Below, piece by piece: positions 1 through 6,420 of a stretch of DNA of 6,612 bases. The position numbers were made by a program, and so were the translations under genes. The notes beneath the pieces were generated by a model. It made no database searches. It was not told the DNA's origin and saw only the letters and a program-made list of their open reading frames with translations. The stretch comes from Ferruginibacter sp. (GTDB lineage: Bacteria > Bacteroidota > Bacteroidia > Chitinophagales > Chitinophagaceae), in contig JANXOQ010000492.1 in assembly GCA_025357775.1 (NCBI GenBank), positions 1-6,612 of the forward strand, given 5' to 3'. The stretch's first letter is position 1; the number at the start of each line of letters is the position of its first letter.

Positions 1-54
1 TTCTTTGCTATCAAATTGCTTTACAAACTCTATAATGTTAGTACCTTTAAACAT
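1..54 (-). CDS. N-terminus of a probable IS1595-type transposase (partial)
   Basis: Eighteen in-frame codons run from an ATG (complement of 52-54) to the left edge and read MFKGTNIIEFVKQFDSKE. From memory, this resembles the opening of IS1595/ISXO2-type DDE transposases of Bacteroidota, which often begin with MFKG-like residues, an I-[IL]-[ED]-F core and then a short acidic stretch before a Cys-rich zinc ribbon. The zinc ribbon and the catalytic domain would lie outside the window, so nothing catalytic can be verified. A TAnnTTTG box (TACATTTG, complement of 74-81) lies 19 bases upstream of the start and could be its -7 element. The rival reading on the plus strand, a 28-codon open frame at 1-84 ending in TAA, has a less protein-like composition. 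The family assignment rests on a short match, so I hold it only moderately. Confidence 0.5.
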   Translation of the reverse strand, partial: MFKGTNIIEFVKQFDSKE

Positions 55-129
55 ATACTGCTATTTATTTTAGCAAATGTATTGTAAATGCTAATATAAT
101 TAGCTTTTATTATGGGGTAAACAAGTGCC
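1..129 (-). mobile_element. Left-running insertion sequence end (IS1595-like, partial)
   Basis: If the transposase fragment is real, the element's 5' end should lie some tens of bases upstream of its ATG. Read on the minus strand, a candidate terminal sequence begins with GG at 129 (GGCACTTGTTTACCCC, complement of 114-129), about 75 bases before the start codon. That is a plausible leader length. IS1595-family ends commonly start with GG and the family makes 8-bp target duplications, so 130-137 would be one copy of the duplication. The other end is outside the window, so neither the inverted repeat nor the duplication can be confirmed. The boundary is inference. Confidence 0.3.
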
Positions 130-143
130 TACTTCAATAAATT

Positions 144-180
144 GAAAAGGGTTTCAATTTAAGCAATTGAAACCCTTTTC
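144..180. terminator. Perfect 16-bp hairpin, probable terminator
   Basis: Positions 144-159 and 165-180 are exact reverse complements around a 5-base loop (TAAGC). The arms end in AAAAGGG and CCCTTTT, so transcripts from either side end the stem in a U-run. There is little extra T-tract beyond the stem on the plus side, and a short AT-rich stretch follows on the minus side. It is the nearest strong stop for minus-strand transcription of dusB, 226 bases beyond the dusB stop codon. It could equally have served a plus-strand gene to the left before the putative insertion sequence arrived. Confidence 0.8.
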
Positions 181-406
181 TCTATTATGTTTTAAAAGAT
201 TTTACCAACCATTTTTGACTACATTGTCAATTTTTTTAATCTCACACAGAAGGTGTTTCTACACTCAAAGTTCTGAGATAAGAAAGTATTTGCCTTGTGT
301 GCATAGCCTCTTGCTAAGCAATGCGCTGTAATATTTCCCTATCATAGCAAGTAAAATAAAAATGACTTAGCCTTATTTCTGTAATCTAAAATAAAACGTC
401 CAACAT
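181..406. other. Non-coding gap downstream of dusB, with potential RNA structure
   Basis: No convincing gene is seen. The stretch 240-352 is less AT-rich than ordinary spacers here and contains pairing arms. CACACA-GA-AGG (243-253) pairs with CCTTGTGTG (293-301), giving 9 bp with a 2-base bulge, and encloses CTCA/TGAG (264-267 with 274-277). CTTGCTA (310-316) pairs with TAGCAAG (345-351). A weak hairpin TTGAC/GTCAA (215-219 with 226-230) precedes seven T residues. On the minus strand two tiny overlapping frames exist: 26 codons starting MIGKYYSALL (complement of 265-345) and 20 codons starting MHTRQILSYL (complement of 242-304). They are in different phases and neither resembles a known protein. 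The segment could be a long structured 3' UTR of dusB, a small RNA or decayed sequence. Confidence 0.4.
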
Positions 407-1444
407 CTACAATGGGCAATTCTCATGATAATCCACTAACATTATCGGAGTTCTTTCAAAATTATAATCTTGGTAATGAGTAGTTATTTCATCCAATACT
501 TCGTGTATTTCGCTAGGCTCGTTGAGGGTAACAAGGCGTAGGCGAAAATCTTTTATGCCTGGCAATCCTTTTAAATAATTTGTGTAGTGCCTGCGCATTT
601 CGTTTATACCTACAATTTGCCCTTTCCATTCTATAGATTTATCAAGGTGTGTTTTGCAAACTTTTATACGCTCTTCCAATGTTGGTGCAGGTAGCACTTC
701 ACCGGTAGCCATAAAGTGTTTAATTTCTCTAAAAATCCAAGGGTACCCAATGGCAGCACGGCCAATCATAATACCATCTACACCATATCTTTCTTTATAT
801 TCTTTTGCTTTTTGTGGGCTATCAATATCTCCGTTTCCAAATACAGGTATTTTTATGCGTGGGTTGTTTTTTACTTTTGCTATAAGTGTCCAATCAGCTT
901 CACCTTTGTACAACTGGCTACGAGTACGCCCATGTATAGATATAGCTGCCACACCTATGTCTTGCATGCGCTCTGCCACTTCCTCTATATTTTTTGTCGC
1001 ATCATCCCAGCCAAGCCTTGTTTTTATAGTTACAGGTAGTTTTGTGCCTGCTATCACTGATTTAGTAAGACGCTCCATTAAATCAATATCTTTTAAAACG
1101 CCAGCCCCGGCACCTTTTAGCGCTACTTTTTTTACAGGGCAGCCATAATTAATATCTATAAAATCTGGGTTTACCGCTTCGCAAATAGCTGCACTCTGCC
1201 CCATAGCATCTTCATCGCCTCCAAATATTTGTATGGCAAATGGGCGTTCTTCTTCATTAAAATCTAATTTTTTTCTGCTCTTCATAGCGTCTCTTATTAA
1301 GCCTTCACTGCTTATAAATTCGCTGTACATCACATCCGCACCATTGGCTTTGCATACAGCTCTAAAAGGAGGGTCGCTCACATCTTCCATTGGTGCAAGT
1401 AAGAGCGGAAACTCTGGTAGTTGTATAGGTCCTATTGATGGCAT
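407..1444 (-). CDS. dusB: tRNA-dihydrouridine synthase, DusB family
   Basis: This cytoplasmic flavoenzyme uses FMN and NADPH to reduce specific uridines in the tRNA D-loop to dihydrouridine. The 345-residue product is complete and slightly longer than E. coli DusB (about 320). It shows the TIM-barrel FMN domain from about residue 10 to 245, then a helical tRNA-binding C-terminal domain. Key features are the N-terminal LAPMEDVSD (16-24), the active-site NYGCPVKK with catalytic Cys102, KTRLGW (141-146), HGRTRSQLYKG (171-181), the phosphate-binding GNGDI (203-207) and GRAAIGYPWIF (228-238). NYGCP followed by KKV and a glycine-rich GAGAG fits the DusB/nifR3 branch. The ATG at 1442-1444 gives a product that begins just before the conserved barrel start, and the leader is A-rich without a Shine-Dalgarno sequence. 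It stands alone on its strand, divergent from the CPBP gene. Confidence 0.97.
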   Translation of the reverse strand: MPSIGPIQLPEFPLLLAPMEDVSDPPFRAVCKANGADVMYSEFISSEGLIRDAMKSRKKLDFNEEERPFAIQIFGGDEDAMGQSAAICEAVNPDFIDINYGCPVKKVALKGAGAGVLKDIDLMERLTKSVIAGTKLPVTIKTRLGWDDATKNIEEVAERMQDIGVAAISIHGRTRSQLYKGEADWTLIAKVKNNPRIKIPVFGNGDIDSPQKAKEYKERYGVDGIMIGRAAIGYPWIFREIKHFMATGEVLPAPTLEERIKVCKTHLDKSIEWKGQIVGINEMRRHYTNYLKGLPGIKDFRLRLVTLNEPSEIHEVLDEITTHYQDYNFERTPIMLVDYHENCPL

Positions 1445-1490
1445 AGTGAAAAGTTTAAAGTAGGTTTATATAAATCCTTGTATCTACATA

Positions 1491-1506
1491 TAAACAACTT
1501 TGTTTA
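1491..1506. promoter_or_regulatory. 7-bp palindrome (TAAACAA / TTGTTTA) in the dusB leader
   Basis: TAAACAA (1491-1497) and TTGTTTA (1500-1506) are exact reverse complements separated by two bases. The site sits 47-62 bases upstream of the dusB start. If the promoter candidate at 1572-1579 is right, it lies within the dusB leader. It has the shape of a small dimeric-regulator operator, but no regulator can be named, and AT-only-like palindromes arise easily in such DNA. Confidence 0.2.
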
Positions 1507-1571
1507 AAATATATATTTAACCACTAATAATAAACTAAATATTAAAAAATCGAAATTGAGTATATTGCGTG

Positions 1572-1579
1572 CAAAATTA
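1572..1579 (-). promoter_or_regulatory. Candidate dusB promoter -7 element (TAATTTTG)
   Basis: On the minus strand the sequence TAATTTTG, followed by C, matches the Bacteroidota primary-sigma -7 consensus TAnnTTTG at every fixed position. It would give a dusB leader of roughly 120 bases. I could not find a TTG or TTTG -33 box at the usual distance, so support comes only from the -7 box and its position upstream of the only gene on that strand. Confidence 0.3.
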
Positions 1580-1593
1580 CTGTTTAATTTAAT

Positions 1594-1725
1594 CTATTTA
1601 ATAAATGAAGAACTTGTTTTTTGTAGTAAGCTACGGTCATCTAATTGAGCTTCATTGGTAAGTATATCTGTCTTTAATCGGTTCTTCAATTTTTTAACTT
1701 GCCTGCTGGCGTAGCTATGTTTTGC
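1594..1725 (-). pseudogene. Possible remnant of a protein-coding gene (43 codons plus stop)
   Basis: On the minus strand, an open frame ends at TAG (complement of 1594-1596). Over its last 43 codons it has a protein-like, charged composition, reading AKHSYASRQVKKLKNR at 1725-1678 and ending LLQKTSSSFIK. No in-frame ATG or GTG exists between the dusB-side stop and the CPBP start. The frame merely stays open into the antisense of the CPBP gene, where translation becomes Phe/Ile-rich and non-protein-like. The underlying DNA is less AT-rich than the spacer on either side. I do not recognise the sequence. It may be the 3' end of a gene whose front was deleted, or a chance open frame. Confidence 0.25.
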
Positions 1726-1780
1726 ACTTATTTTGAATTTTATAAAAGTAATGCAAAAGAAATAATTTAAAAAAATATCA

Positions 1781-2740
1781 ATGGAGTATAGAAGTATAAA
1801 AGGTTTTACTGGGCTAGGGCAAATGGGTTTTTTGTTTGCATTTGTAGGTTTTGGAGCTGTATTAGCAGGTGCAATACAAGCATTTTTTGCTTTGCAAATG
1901 CTACCAGCTGGGGCAAAACTTACAGATACAGAATTATTATTAAAAGCTATGTATCTCCCACAAAATTTAGGGCTTTTTAGAGCATCGCAAGTGCTTGGCT
2001 CAATGCTGCTAATGTTTGTGCCTGCTGTAATGTGGAGTTTTGTATGCCATGGTAAAAATGTTATTTGGTTGGGGTTTAGTAAACATATAAATGTATTTCA
2101 AATATTACTTGCTTTTATGATAATATTCGTTGCTGGATATGATGTAAATCCTTTATCTGATTTTACCAAGTATGTAGTCGCACATTTTCCAAGTATAGAT
2201 TTAGCTGCAAAAAAAATGGAAGCCTTATACAATAAACAAGCAGCGGCTTTAAGTAGTATAAAAAGTATGCAAGAATATATTGTAGCATTGTTTATAATGG
2301 CGTTTTTTCCAGCAATGTTTGAAGAAATTTTTTTTAGAGGAATGTTACAAAATACTTTAGTGCGTTGGTCCCAAAAACCAATGCTTTCTATTATTCTTAC
2401 TTCCATTTTATTTAGCTTAGTGCATAGTTCTATTTACTTATTTTTAAGTAGGGCTTTGCTTGGTTTTGTACTCGGCCTTATGTTTTATAAAACTAAAAAT
2501 ATATGGATAAATATTAGTACACATTTTTTAAATAATACAATTGTACTTACATCAATTTATATTATGCAGCGAAAAACTGGAAAGGTGGATTTAGATAAAT
2601 TAGAGCCAACCATACATTGGAGTGTAGGTATTGCTGCTATGATAGTATTGGTTGGATTATTTTTTCTGCTTACAAAATACTCAGTAAAAAATAGGAGTTA
2701 TATTGTAAAAGATGAAAATGCACTGATGGAATGTAAATAG
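1781..2740 (+). CDS. CPBP-family intramembrane metalloprotease (Abi/Rce1-like)
   Basis: This is an integral membrane protein of 319 residues with the three CPBP (Rce1-like) motifs in order: EEIFFRG (Glu181, Glu182, Arg186; the EExxxR motif), FSLVH (Phe211 to His215; FxxxH) and HFLNN (His248 to Asn252; HxxxN). These residues form the catalytic site within the membrane. Hydrophobic segments lie near residues 13-42, 68-90, 103-121, 165-180, 200-224, 224-239 and 281-298. A soluble loop of about 40 residues (122-164, with a basic and Ala-rich stretch) precedes the catalytic half. The C-terminus is charged. Family members process prenylated proteins, mature peptides or give bacteriocin self-immunity, but the substrate here cannot be read from sequence. 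The ATG follows an A/T-rich leader. cdsA lies 187 bases downstream on the same strand, behind a terminator-like hairpin. Confidence 0.93.
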   Translation: MEYRSIKGFTGLGQMGFLFAFVGFGAVLAGAIQAFFALQMLPAGAKLTDTELLLKAMYLPQNLGLFRASQVLGSMLLMFVPAVMWSFVCHGKNVIWLGFSKHINVFQILLAFMIIFVAGYDVNPLSDFTKYVVAHFPSIDLAAKKMEALYNKQAAALSSIKSMQEYIVALFIMAFFPAMFEEIFFRGMLQNTLVRWSQKPMLSIILTSILFSLVHSSIYLFLSRALLGFVLGLMFYKTKNIWINISTHFLNNTIVLTSIYIMQRKTGKVDLDKLEPTIHWSVGIAAMIVLVGLFFLLTKYSVKNRSYIVKDENALMECK

Positions 2741-2744
2741 AAAC

Positions 2745-2774
2745 AAAATGGATGATATTAAAAATCCATTTTTT
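2745..2774 (+). terminator. Terminator-like hairpin after the CPBP gene
   Basis: AAAATGGAT (2745-2753) and ATCCATTTT (2764-2772) form a 9-bp stem with a 10-base loop, and the T-run continues to 2774. It starts four bases after the CPBP stop codon, the expected place for an intrinsic terminator. The stem has only three G/C pairs, so read-through into cdsA is plausible. Confidence 0.55.
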
Positions 2775-2907
2775 AAATACGATAAATAATTTTAAATTAA
2801 AATTATTGTTTCTACTTAAAATAAAGGCAAAAAAAAGATTTTTTTCAAAGAGAATATGCGGTAAGCAATTAGAAGTAGAAATTGAAAATGAATTAGGAAA
2901 GGGATAA
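2752..2907 (+). CDS. Possible small ORF between the CPBP gene and cdsA (51 codons)
   Basis: An ATG at 2752 opens 51 codons ending with TAA at 2905-2907, 20 bases before the cdsA start. The product would begin MILKIHFLNTINNFKLKLLF (hydrophobic and basic) and end QLEVEIENELGKG (acidic). The first codons overlap the terminator-like hairpin, and there is no recognisable domain. A frame this long is not rare in DNA this AT-rich, so chance is the leading explanation. The tail half (about 2822-2904) has the more protein-like composition and could be a remnant of a gene formerly upstream of cdsA. Confidence 0.2.
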   Translation: MILKIHFLNTINNFKLKLLFLLKIKAKKRFFSKRICGKQLEVEIENELGKG

Positions 2908-2927
2908 GTCTAAATATTAAAAAAAAT

Positions 2928-3620
2928 ATGGCACTAAATAAAGATGTATTTAAAACAAGGGCTTTAACTGCTTTAATATTTGTGGTGGTAATGTTAGCAG
3001 GGTTATTTATAAATGGATATACTTTTATTATTTTGTTTACTGTTATAATGTTTGGATGCCTTTACGAATTTGCAAAAATTATAAAAATTATTAAACCAAA
3101 AGGGTATAGAGTTTATTTGGTATTTGCTTTGCCATACATTATTCTACCTCTTGTAATGTACATTGGCTTAGGGCTTGATTTAAGCAAAAATAACATTGAT
3201 TTCAAAAAATATTCGTACATCTTTCCTTGTGCTATTATTTTTTCCATTTGGATTAACGATACCATGCAGTACATAGTGGGATCATTAATAGGTAAAACAG
3301 CTTTTTCAAAAATTTCTCCCAAAAAAACATGGGAAGGTACAATAGGTGGCTCTATACTTTGTGTGGTAATAATTGGCTTACTAGGATATTTTTTACCAAT
3401 TGCACAATCATTATCAGTAAAACATTGGATAGTGATAGCATTAATTTGTGCTATTTTTGGGACGCTTGGAGATTTATTAGAAAGTAAAATAAAGCGACTT
3501 GCAGGGGTAAAAGATAGTGGTAGCTTTATGCCAGGGCATGGCGGCTTTTTAGATAGGTTTGATTCATTATTGGTAGCTGCACCTATTGTGTGGTTATATG
3601 TTCAAATTTTTGTAACCTAA
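2928..3620 (+). CDS. cdsA: Phosphatidate cytidylyltransferase (CDP-diacylglycerol synthase)
   Basis: This inner-membrane enzyme condenses CTP with phosphatidic acid to give CDP-diacylglycerol, the precursor of phosphatidylserine, phosphatidylethanolamine and phosphatidylglycerol. The full family signature is present at residues 186-212 (S-x-I-K-R, then K-D-S-G, then M-P-G-H-G-G and D-R-F-D), with the acidic metal-binding residues intact. Upstream are SIWINDT (106-112) and the SPKKTWEG block (130-137), both typical of the family. Hydrophobic helices lie near 12-29, 31-48, 62-83, 97-120, 140-158, 166-181 and 213-229. At 230 residues it is shorter than the usual 265-290. The gap is in the N-terminal half, between the first helices and SIWINDT, where other members carry extra membrane segments. 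The start MALNKDVFKTRALTALIF is typical for Bacteroidota CdsA, so the N-terminus is not truncated. The leader is A-rich with no Shine-Dalgarno. Confidence 0.96.
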   Translation: MALNKDVFKTRALTALIFVVVMLAGLFINGYTFIILFTVIMFGCLYEFAKIIKIIKPKGYRVYLVFALPYIILPLVMYIGLGLDLSKNNIDFKKYSYIFPCAIIFSIWINDTMQYIVGSLIGKTAFSKISPKKTWEGTIGGSILCVVIIGLLGYFLPIAQSLSVKHWIVIALICAIFGTLGDLLESKIKRLAGVKDSGSFMPGHGGFLDRFDSLLVAAPIVWLYVQIFVT

Positions 3621-3743
3621 TTTTTCAAAATATCCGAAAAAAGTAGTTGCCTCAATTTCATCTACTGAAAATTAATTTTTCAATAATCAATTATCACTTC
3701 TATGTAAAGTAGCTTTGATTTGTAATTAAAAAAATAAGCTTAT

Positions 3744-3781
3744 AAAAAACGCCTCGTTTTTTTGAAAACGATGCGTTTTTT
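3744..3781. terminator. Bidirectional terminator between convergent cdsA and cphA
   Basis: AAAAAACGC (3744-3752) pairs with GCGTTTTTT (3773-3781). The stem then continues, after one C/T mismatch, as TCGTTTT (3754-3760) with AAAACGA (3765-3771), closing on a 4-base loop. The A-run on one arm and T-run on the other supply the U-tract for transcription in both directions. It lies 14 bases past the cphA stop and about 123 bases past the cdsA stop, so it probably serves both genes. The stretch 3621-3743 between cdsA and the hairpin shows nothing else that I can support. Confidence 0.88.
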
Positions 3782-3795
3782 GTAAACACAAAGAA

Positions 3796-6420
3796 TTACT
3801 CTGTATCTTCTTTTTCTTTTAATAATTTTATCAAGTCCAATGCTTCTGCAACCACATCGCACATTATAGTTATAAGTGAGCCAGGCTTTGCTGTATTATA
3901 GGCATGCATAATGGCATCTTTTTCATTTAAAATAATGGTAAGTGGTATTTCTTTACCTTTAACAGAGTTTATACCTTCTACTAATAAGTCCACAATATTT
4001 TCTGCTGTGCGTCCACGCAAGTGCTTGTCTTGTCTTATAATAATTTCATCAAAATGCTTTGCAGATATTACGCCAAGTTCTCTTATATCTTCATCTCTTC
4101 TATCGCCTGTGCCACTTATAATACCCACTTTTGGTGTGCCATCTAGCTTGCTTACAAAGTCGCAAAGCAACTGTAAGCCAGCAGGGTTATGTGCAAAATC
4201 TGCTAAAAATTTAAAGTGTTTAAATTGAAATAAATTTAACCTGCCTGGTGTTTGTGTAGGCGATGGTATAAATGTTTCTAATGCCAATTTAATATCCGTT
4301 ATTTTAATATTTCTGTATAAATAAGTAGATAAGATGGCTGGTAAAGTATTCATTACATTGTGTAAAGCCTTGCCACCATAGGTTATAGGTATGTTTGATA
4401 CTTTTTCTACTCTTATTTTCCAAGTACCTTTCATAATGGTTACATAACCATTTTCAAATACAGATGCATAGCCACCTTTTTTGCAATGTGCGATTATACG
4501 AGGGTTATTTTCATCCATACTAAAAAGTGCAATATTACATTTTAGATTATCCCTCATGCCATATACCAAATCATCATCTGCATTTAAAATAGCAAACCCA
4601 TGCTTATACACTGTTTCAGGCACAATAGACTTTACCCTTGCCATTTGTTCCAAACTATCAATACCACCCAAGCCCATATGGTCTGCTGCAACGTTTGTTA
4701 CAATGGCAATATCACAATTTCTATAAGCCAATCCACTTCTTAATATTCCACCTCTTGCGCTTTCAAGCACTGCAAAATCTACTGTAGGGTCCTTAAGTAC
4801 AAAGTGTGCAGATGCAGGACCAGTGCAGTCTCCCTTCATCATCATTTGGTTTTGTATGTACACTCCATCACTAGTTGTATAACCTACTTTATAGCCAGCT
4901 GTTTTTGCAATATGTGCTACCAAACGGGAGGTAGTGGTTTTACCATTCGTACCTGTAATGGCAATAATTGGTATCAATCCATTATTTTCTTTATTAGGGA
5001 AAAGCATATCAATAACTGGCTCTGCTACATTTCTTGCAATACCTTCCGATGGCTCTATGTGCATTCTAAAACCTGGTGCAGCATTTACTTCTAGCACAGC
5101 ACCACCATTTTCTGCAATGGGTACTTTTAGGTTAGGCGCCATTATATCTATGCCACAAATATCTAGCCCAATAATTTTACTTATTCGCTCTGCCATAAAA
5201 ATATTGAACGGATGTACCTCATCTGTAACATCGGTAGAAGTGCCGCCAGTACTAAGATTAGCCGTAGGTTTTACATGTACCATTTCTCCCTTTGCAGGAA
5301 TAGTTTGTAAGGTATATCCTTTATCATCCAACATTTTTTTTGTAAAATCATCGATAGTAATTTGGGTTAATACTTTTTCATGCCCATATCCTCGGCGTTC
5401 ATCCTTATTGGTTTCTTCTATTAGCCATTGTATGTTATGTACACCATCGCCTGTAACAGCAGCTGGGGTTCGAAGTGCGGCACAAATAAATTTATTGTTG
5501 ATGCACAATACCCTAAAATCAAAACCAGTGATAAATTTTTCTACAATTACGGTACGACCATATTTTTGTGCAGCTTCTAGAGCTTGTAATGCTTGCTCAT
5601 AATTTACAATATTAGTGCTAGCACCTTTGCCATGGTTGCCATTTAGCGGTTTAAGAACTACAGGATATCCAATATGGTCAATGGCTTCTTGCAAGCCTTC
5701 TTCGCTGCGAATTAAGCTGCCCTTTGGTACTGGTATTTCAGCAGCCTCTAGTAGTCGTTTTGTTTCATCTTTATCACCTGCAATATCTACACCAATACAG
5801 CTAGTAGTGCCAGCTATCGTAGCTCTTATGCGTTGTTGGTTTATGCCATAGCCAAGTTGTACAAGGCTACTTTTATTAAGCCTAATAAATGGAATACCAC
5901 GCTTTGCAGCTTCTTCTACAATGCAGCCTGTGCTTGGCCCTAGCCTAGTTTCTTCTCTAAGTTCTCGCATGGTTTGTATATCTGCCGAAAGCTCATAATC
6001 ATTACCTGCTATTAATGCTTCACATATTTTAAACGCTGCCTTTGCTGCATAAATACCCACCGCCTCTTCCATATAATTAAACACTACATAATATTCTCCT
6101 TCTTTACCTGTACCACGTGTGCGCCCAAAGCCCATGTCCATACCAGCAAGGGTTTGTATTTCTAGTGCTATATGTTCCATTACATGCCCCATCCAAGTAC
6201 CTTCATCTACCCTCATAAAAAACCCACCTTCACAATCTTCGCTACACCTGTGCGCTTTTAAAGTTGGTAATAATTTTTCTAAGTTTTTTCTAAAACCAAC
6301 AATCAAGTTGGTAGGCTGTTGTTCCATTTCTTCAAGGTCTAGCTTCATTTGTATAAGTTTGCCTCTGCGAACACTCCAATAGTTAGGGCCTCGTAATGCT
6401 TTTATTTCTACAATCTTCAT
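3796..6420 (-). CDS. cphA: Cyanophycin synthetase, CphA1 type
   Basis: This cytoplasmic enzyme polymerises L-aspartate and L-arginine, using ATP, into cyanophycin (a poly-Asp backbone with Arg on each side chain), a nitrogen and carbon store. The 874 residues match the typical CphA1 length (about 870-900). Three parts are visible. The N-terminal domain (about 1-160) includes HVMEH at 79-83 and Glu87. The ATP-grasp domain (about 200-475), which adds Asp to the backbone, carries the glycine-rich KPLNGNHGKG (257-266) and VLEVNAAPGFRMH (442-454). The Mur-ligase-like domain (about 485-874), which adds Arg, has the P-loop GTNGKTTT (490-497), ESARGGILRSG (553-563), NVAADHMG (576-583), HNPAG (744-748) and GTGDRRDEDI (770-779). 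Both ATP sites are present, which argues against the reduced CphA2 form. The MKIVEIKALRGPNYWS start is standard for the family. The gene is monocistronic in view. Confidence 0.97.
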   Translation of the reverse strand: MKIVEIKALRGPNYWSVRRGKLIQMKLDLEEMEQQPTNLIVGFRKNLEKLLPTLKAHRCSEDCEGGFFMRVDEGTWMGHVMEHIALEIQTLAGMDMGFGRTRGTGKEGEYYVVFNYMEEAVGIYAAKAAFKICEALIAGNDYELSADIQTMRELREETRLGPSTGCIVEEAAKRGIPFIRLNKSSLVQLGYGINQQRIRATIAGTTSCIGVDIAGDKDETKRLLEAAEIPVPKGSLIRSEEGLQEAIDHIGYPVVLKPLNGNHGKGASTNIVNYEQALQALEAAQKYGRTVIVEKFITGFDFRVLCINNKFICAALRTPAAVTGDGVHNIQWLIEETNKDERRGYGHEKVLTQITIDDFTKKMLDDKGYTLQTIPAKGEMVHVKPTANLSTGGTSTDVTDEVHPFNIFMAERISKIIGLDICGIDIMAPNLKVPIAENGGAVLEVNAAPGFRMHIEPSEGIARNVAEPVIDMLFPNKENNGLIPIIAITGTNGKTTTSRLVAHIAKTAGYKVGYTTSDGVYIQNQMMMKGDCTGPASAHFVLKDPTVDFAVLESARGGILRSGLAYRNCDIAIVTNVAADHMGLGGIDSLEQMARVKSIVPETVYKHGFAILNADDDLVYGMRDNLKCNIALFSMDENNPRIIAHCKKGGYASVFENGYVTIMKGTWKIRVEKVSNIPITYGGKALHNVMNTLPAILSTYLYRNIKITDIKLALETFIPSPTQTPGRLNLFQFKHFKFLADFAHNPAGLQLLCDFVSKLDGTPKVGIISGTGDRRDEDIRELGVISAKHFDEIIIRQDKHLRGRTAENIVDLLVEGINSVKGKEIPLTIILNEKDAIMHAYNTAKPGSLITIMCDVVAEALDLIKLLKEKEDTE

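Larger units (their letters stand above)
1445..1780. other. Divergent intergenic region between dusB and the CPBP gene
   Basis: This 336-base gap holds both leaders. The dusB-proximal part (about 1480-1560) is extremely AT-rich and contains the TAAACAA/TTGTTTA palindrome and, further out, the candidate dusB -7 box. The central part (about 1610-1730) is less AT-rich and includes a minus-strand open frame that may be a gene remnant (1594-1725). A plus-strand frame of 18 codons starts at 1605 (MKNLFFVVSYGHLIELHW, then TAA) and is probably chance. For the CPBP gene I find only imperfect -7 candidates (TATGTTTTG at 1716-1724, TTATTTTG at 1728-1735) and no well-spaced -33 box. Confidence 0.6.

Noticed and set aside
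1..87. Plus-strand open frame of 28 codons ending in TAA, as the C-terminus of a left-hand gene
   Set aside because: It is short, hydrophobic and AT-driven. The minus-strand frame over the same bases looks much more like a known protein start.
654..1148. Long open frame (164 codons) on the plus strand inside dusB
   Set aside because: It lies antisense to a gene with all DusB motifs and has no recognisable domain, so it is a shadow frame. The same applies to 716-1039, 1233-1463 and the many plus-strand frames inside cphA.
1605..1661. 18-codon plus-strand frame as a leader peptide for the CPBP gene
   Set aside because: There is no attenuator-like hairpin after it and no codon bias. Frames of this length are common by chance.
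2098..2406. Minus-strand frame of 102 codons inside the CPBP gene
   Set aside because: It is antisense to the motif-bearing catalytic half of the CPBP protein and shows no domain.
2748..2789. ATG-initiated 13-codon frame (MDDIKNPFFKYDK) after the CPBP gene
   Set aside because: It lies inside the terminator hairpin stem and is far too short to support.
4934..5602. 222-codon plus-strand frame inside cphA
   Set aside because: It is antisense to the conserved ATP-grasp region, with a Ser/Ile-rich, non-protein-like translation. It is a shadow of cphA.
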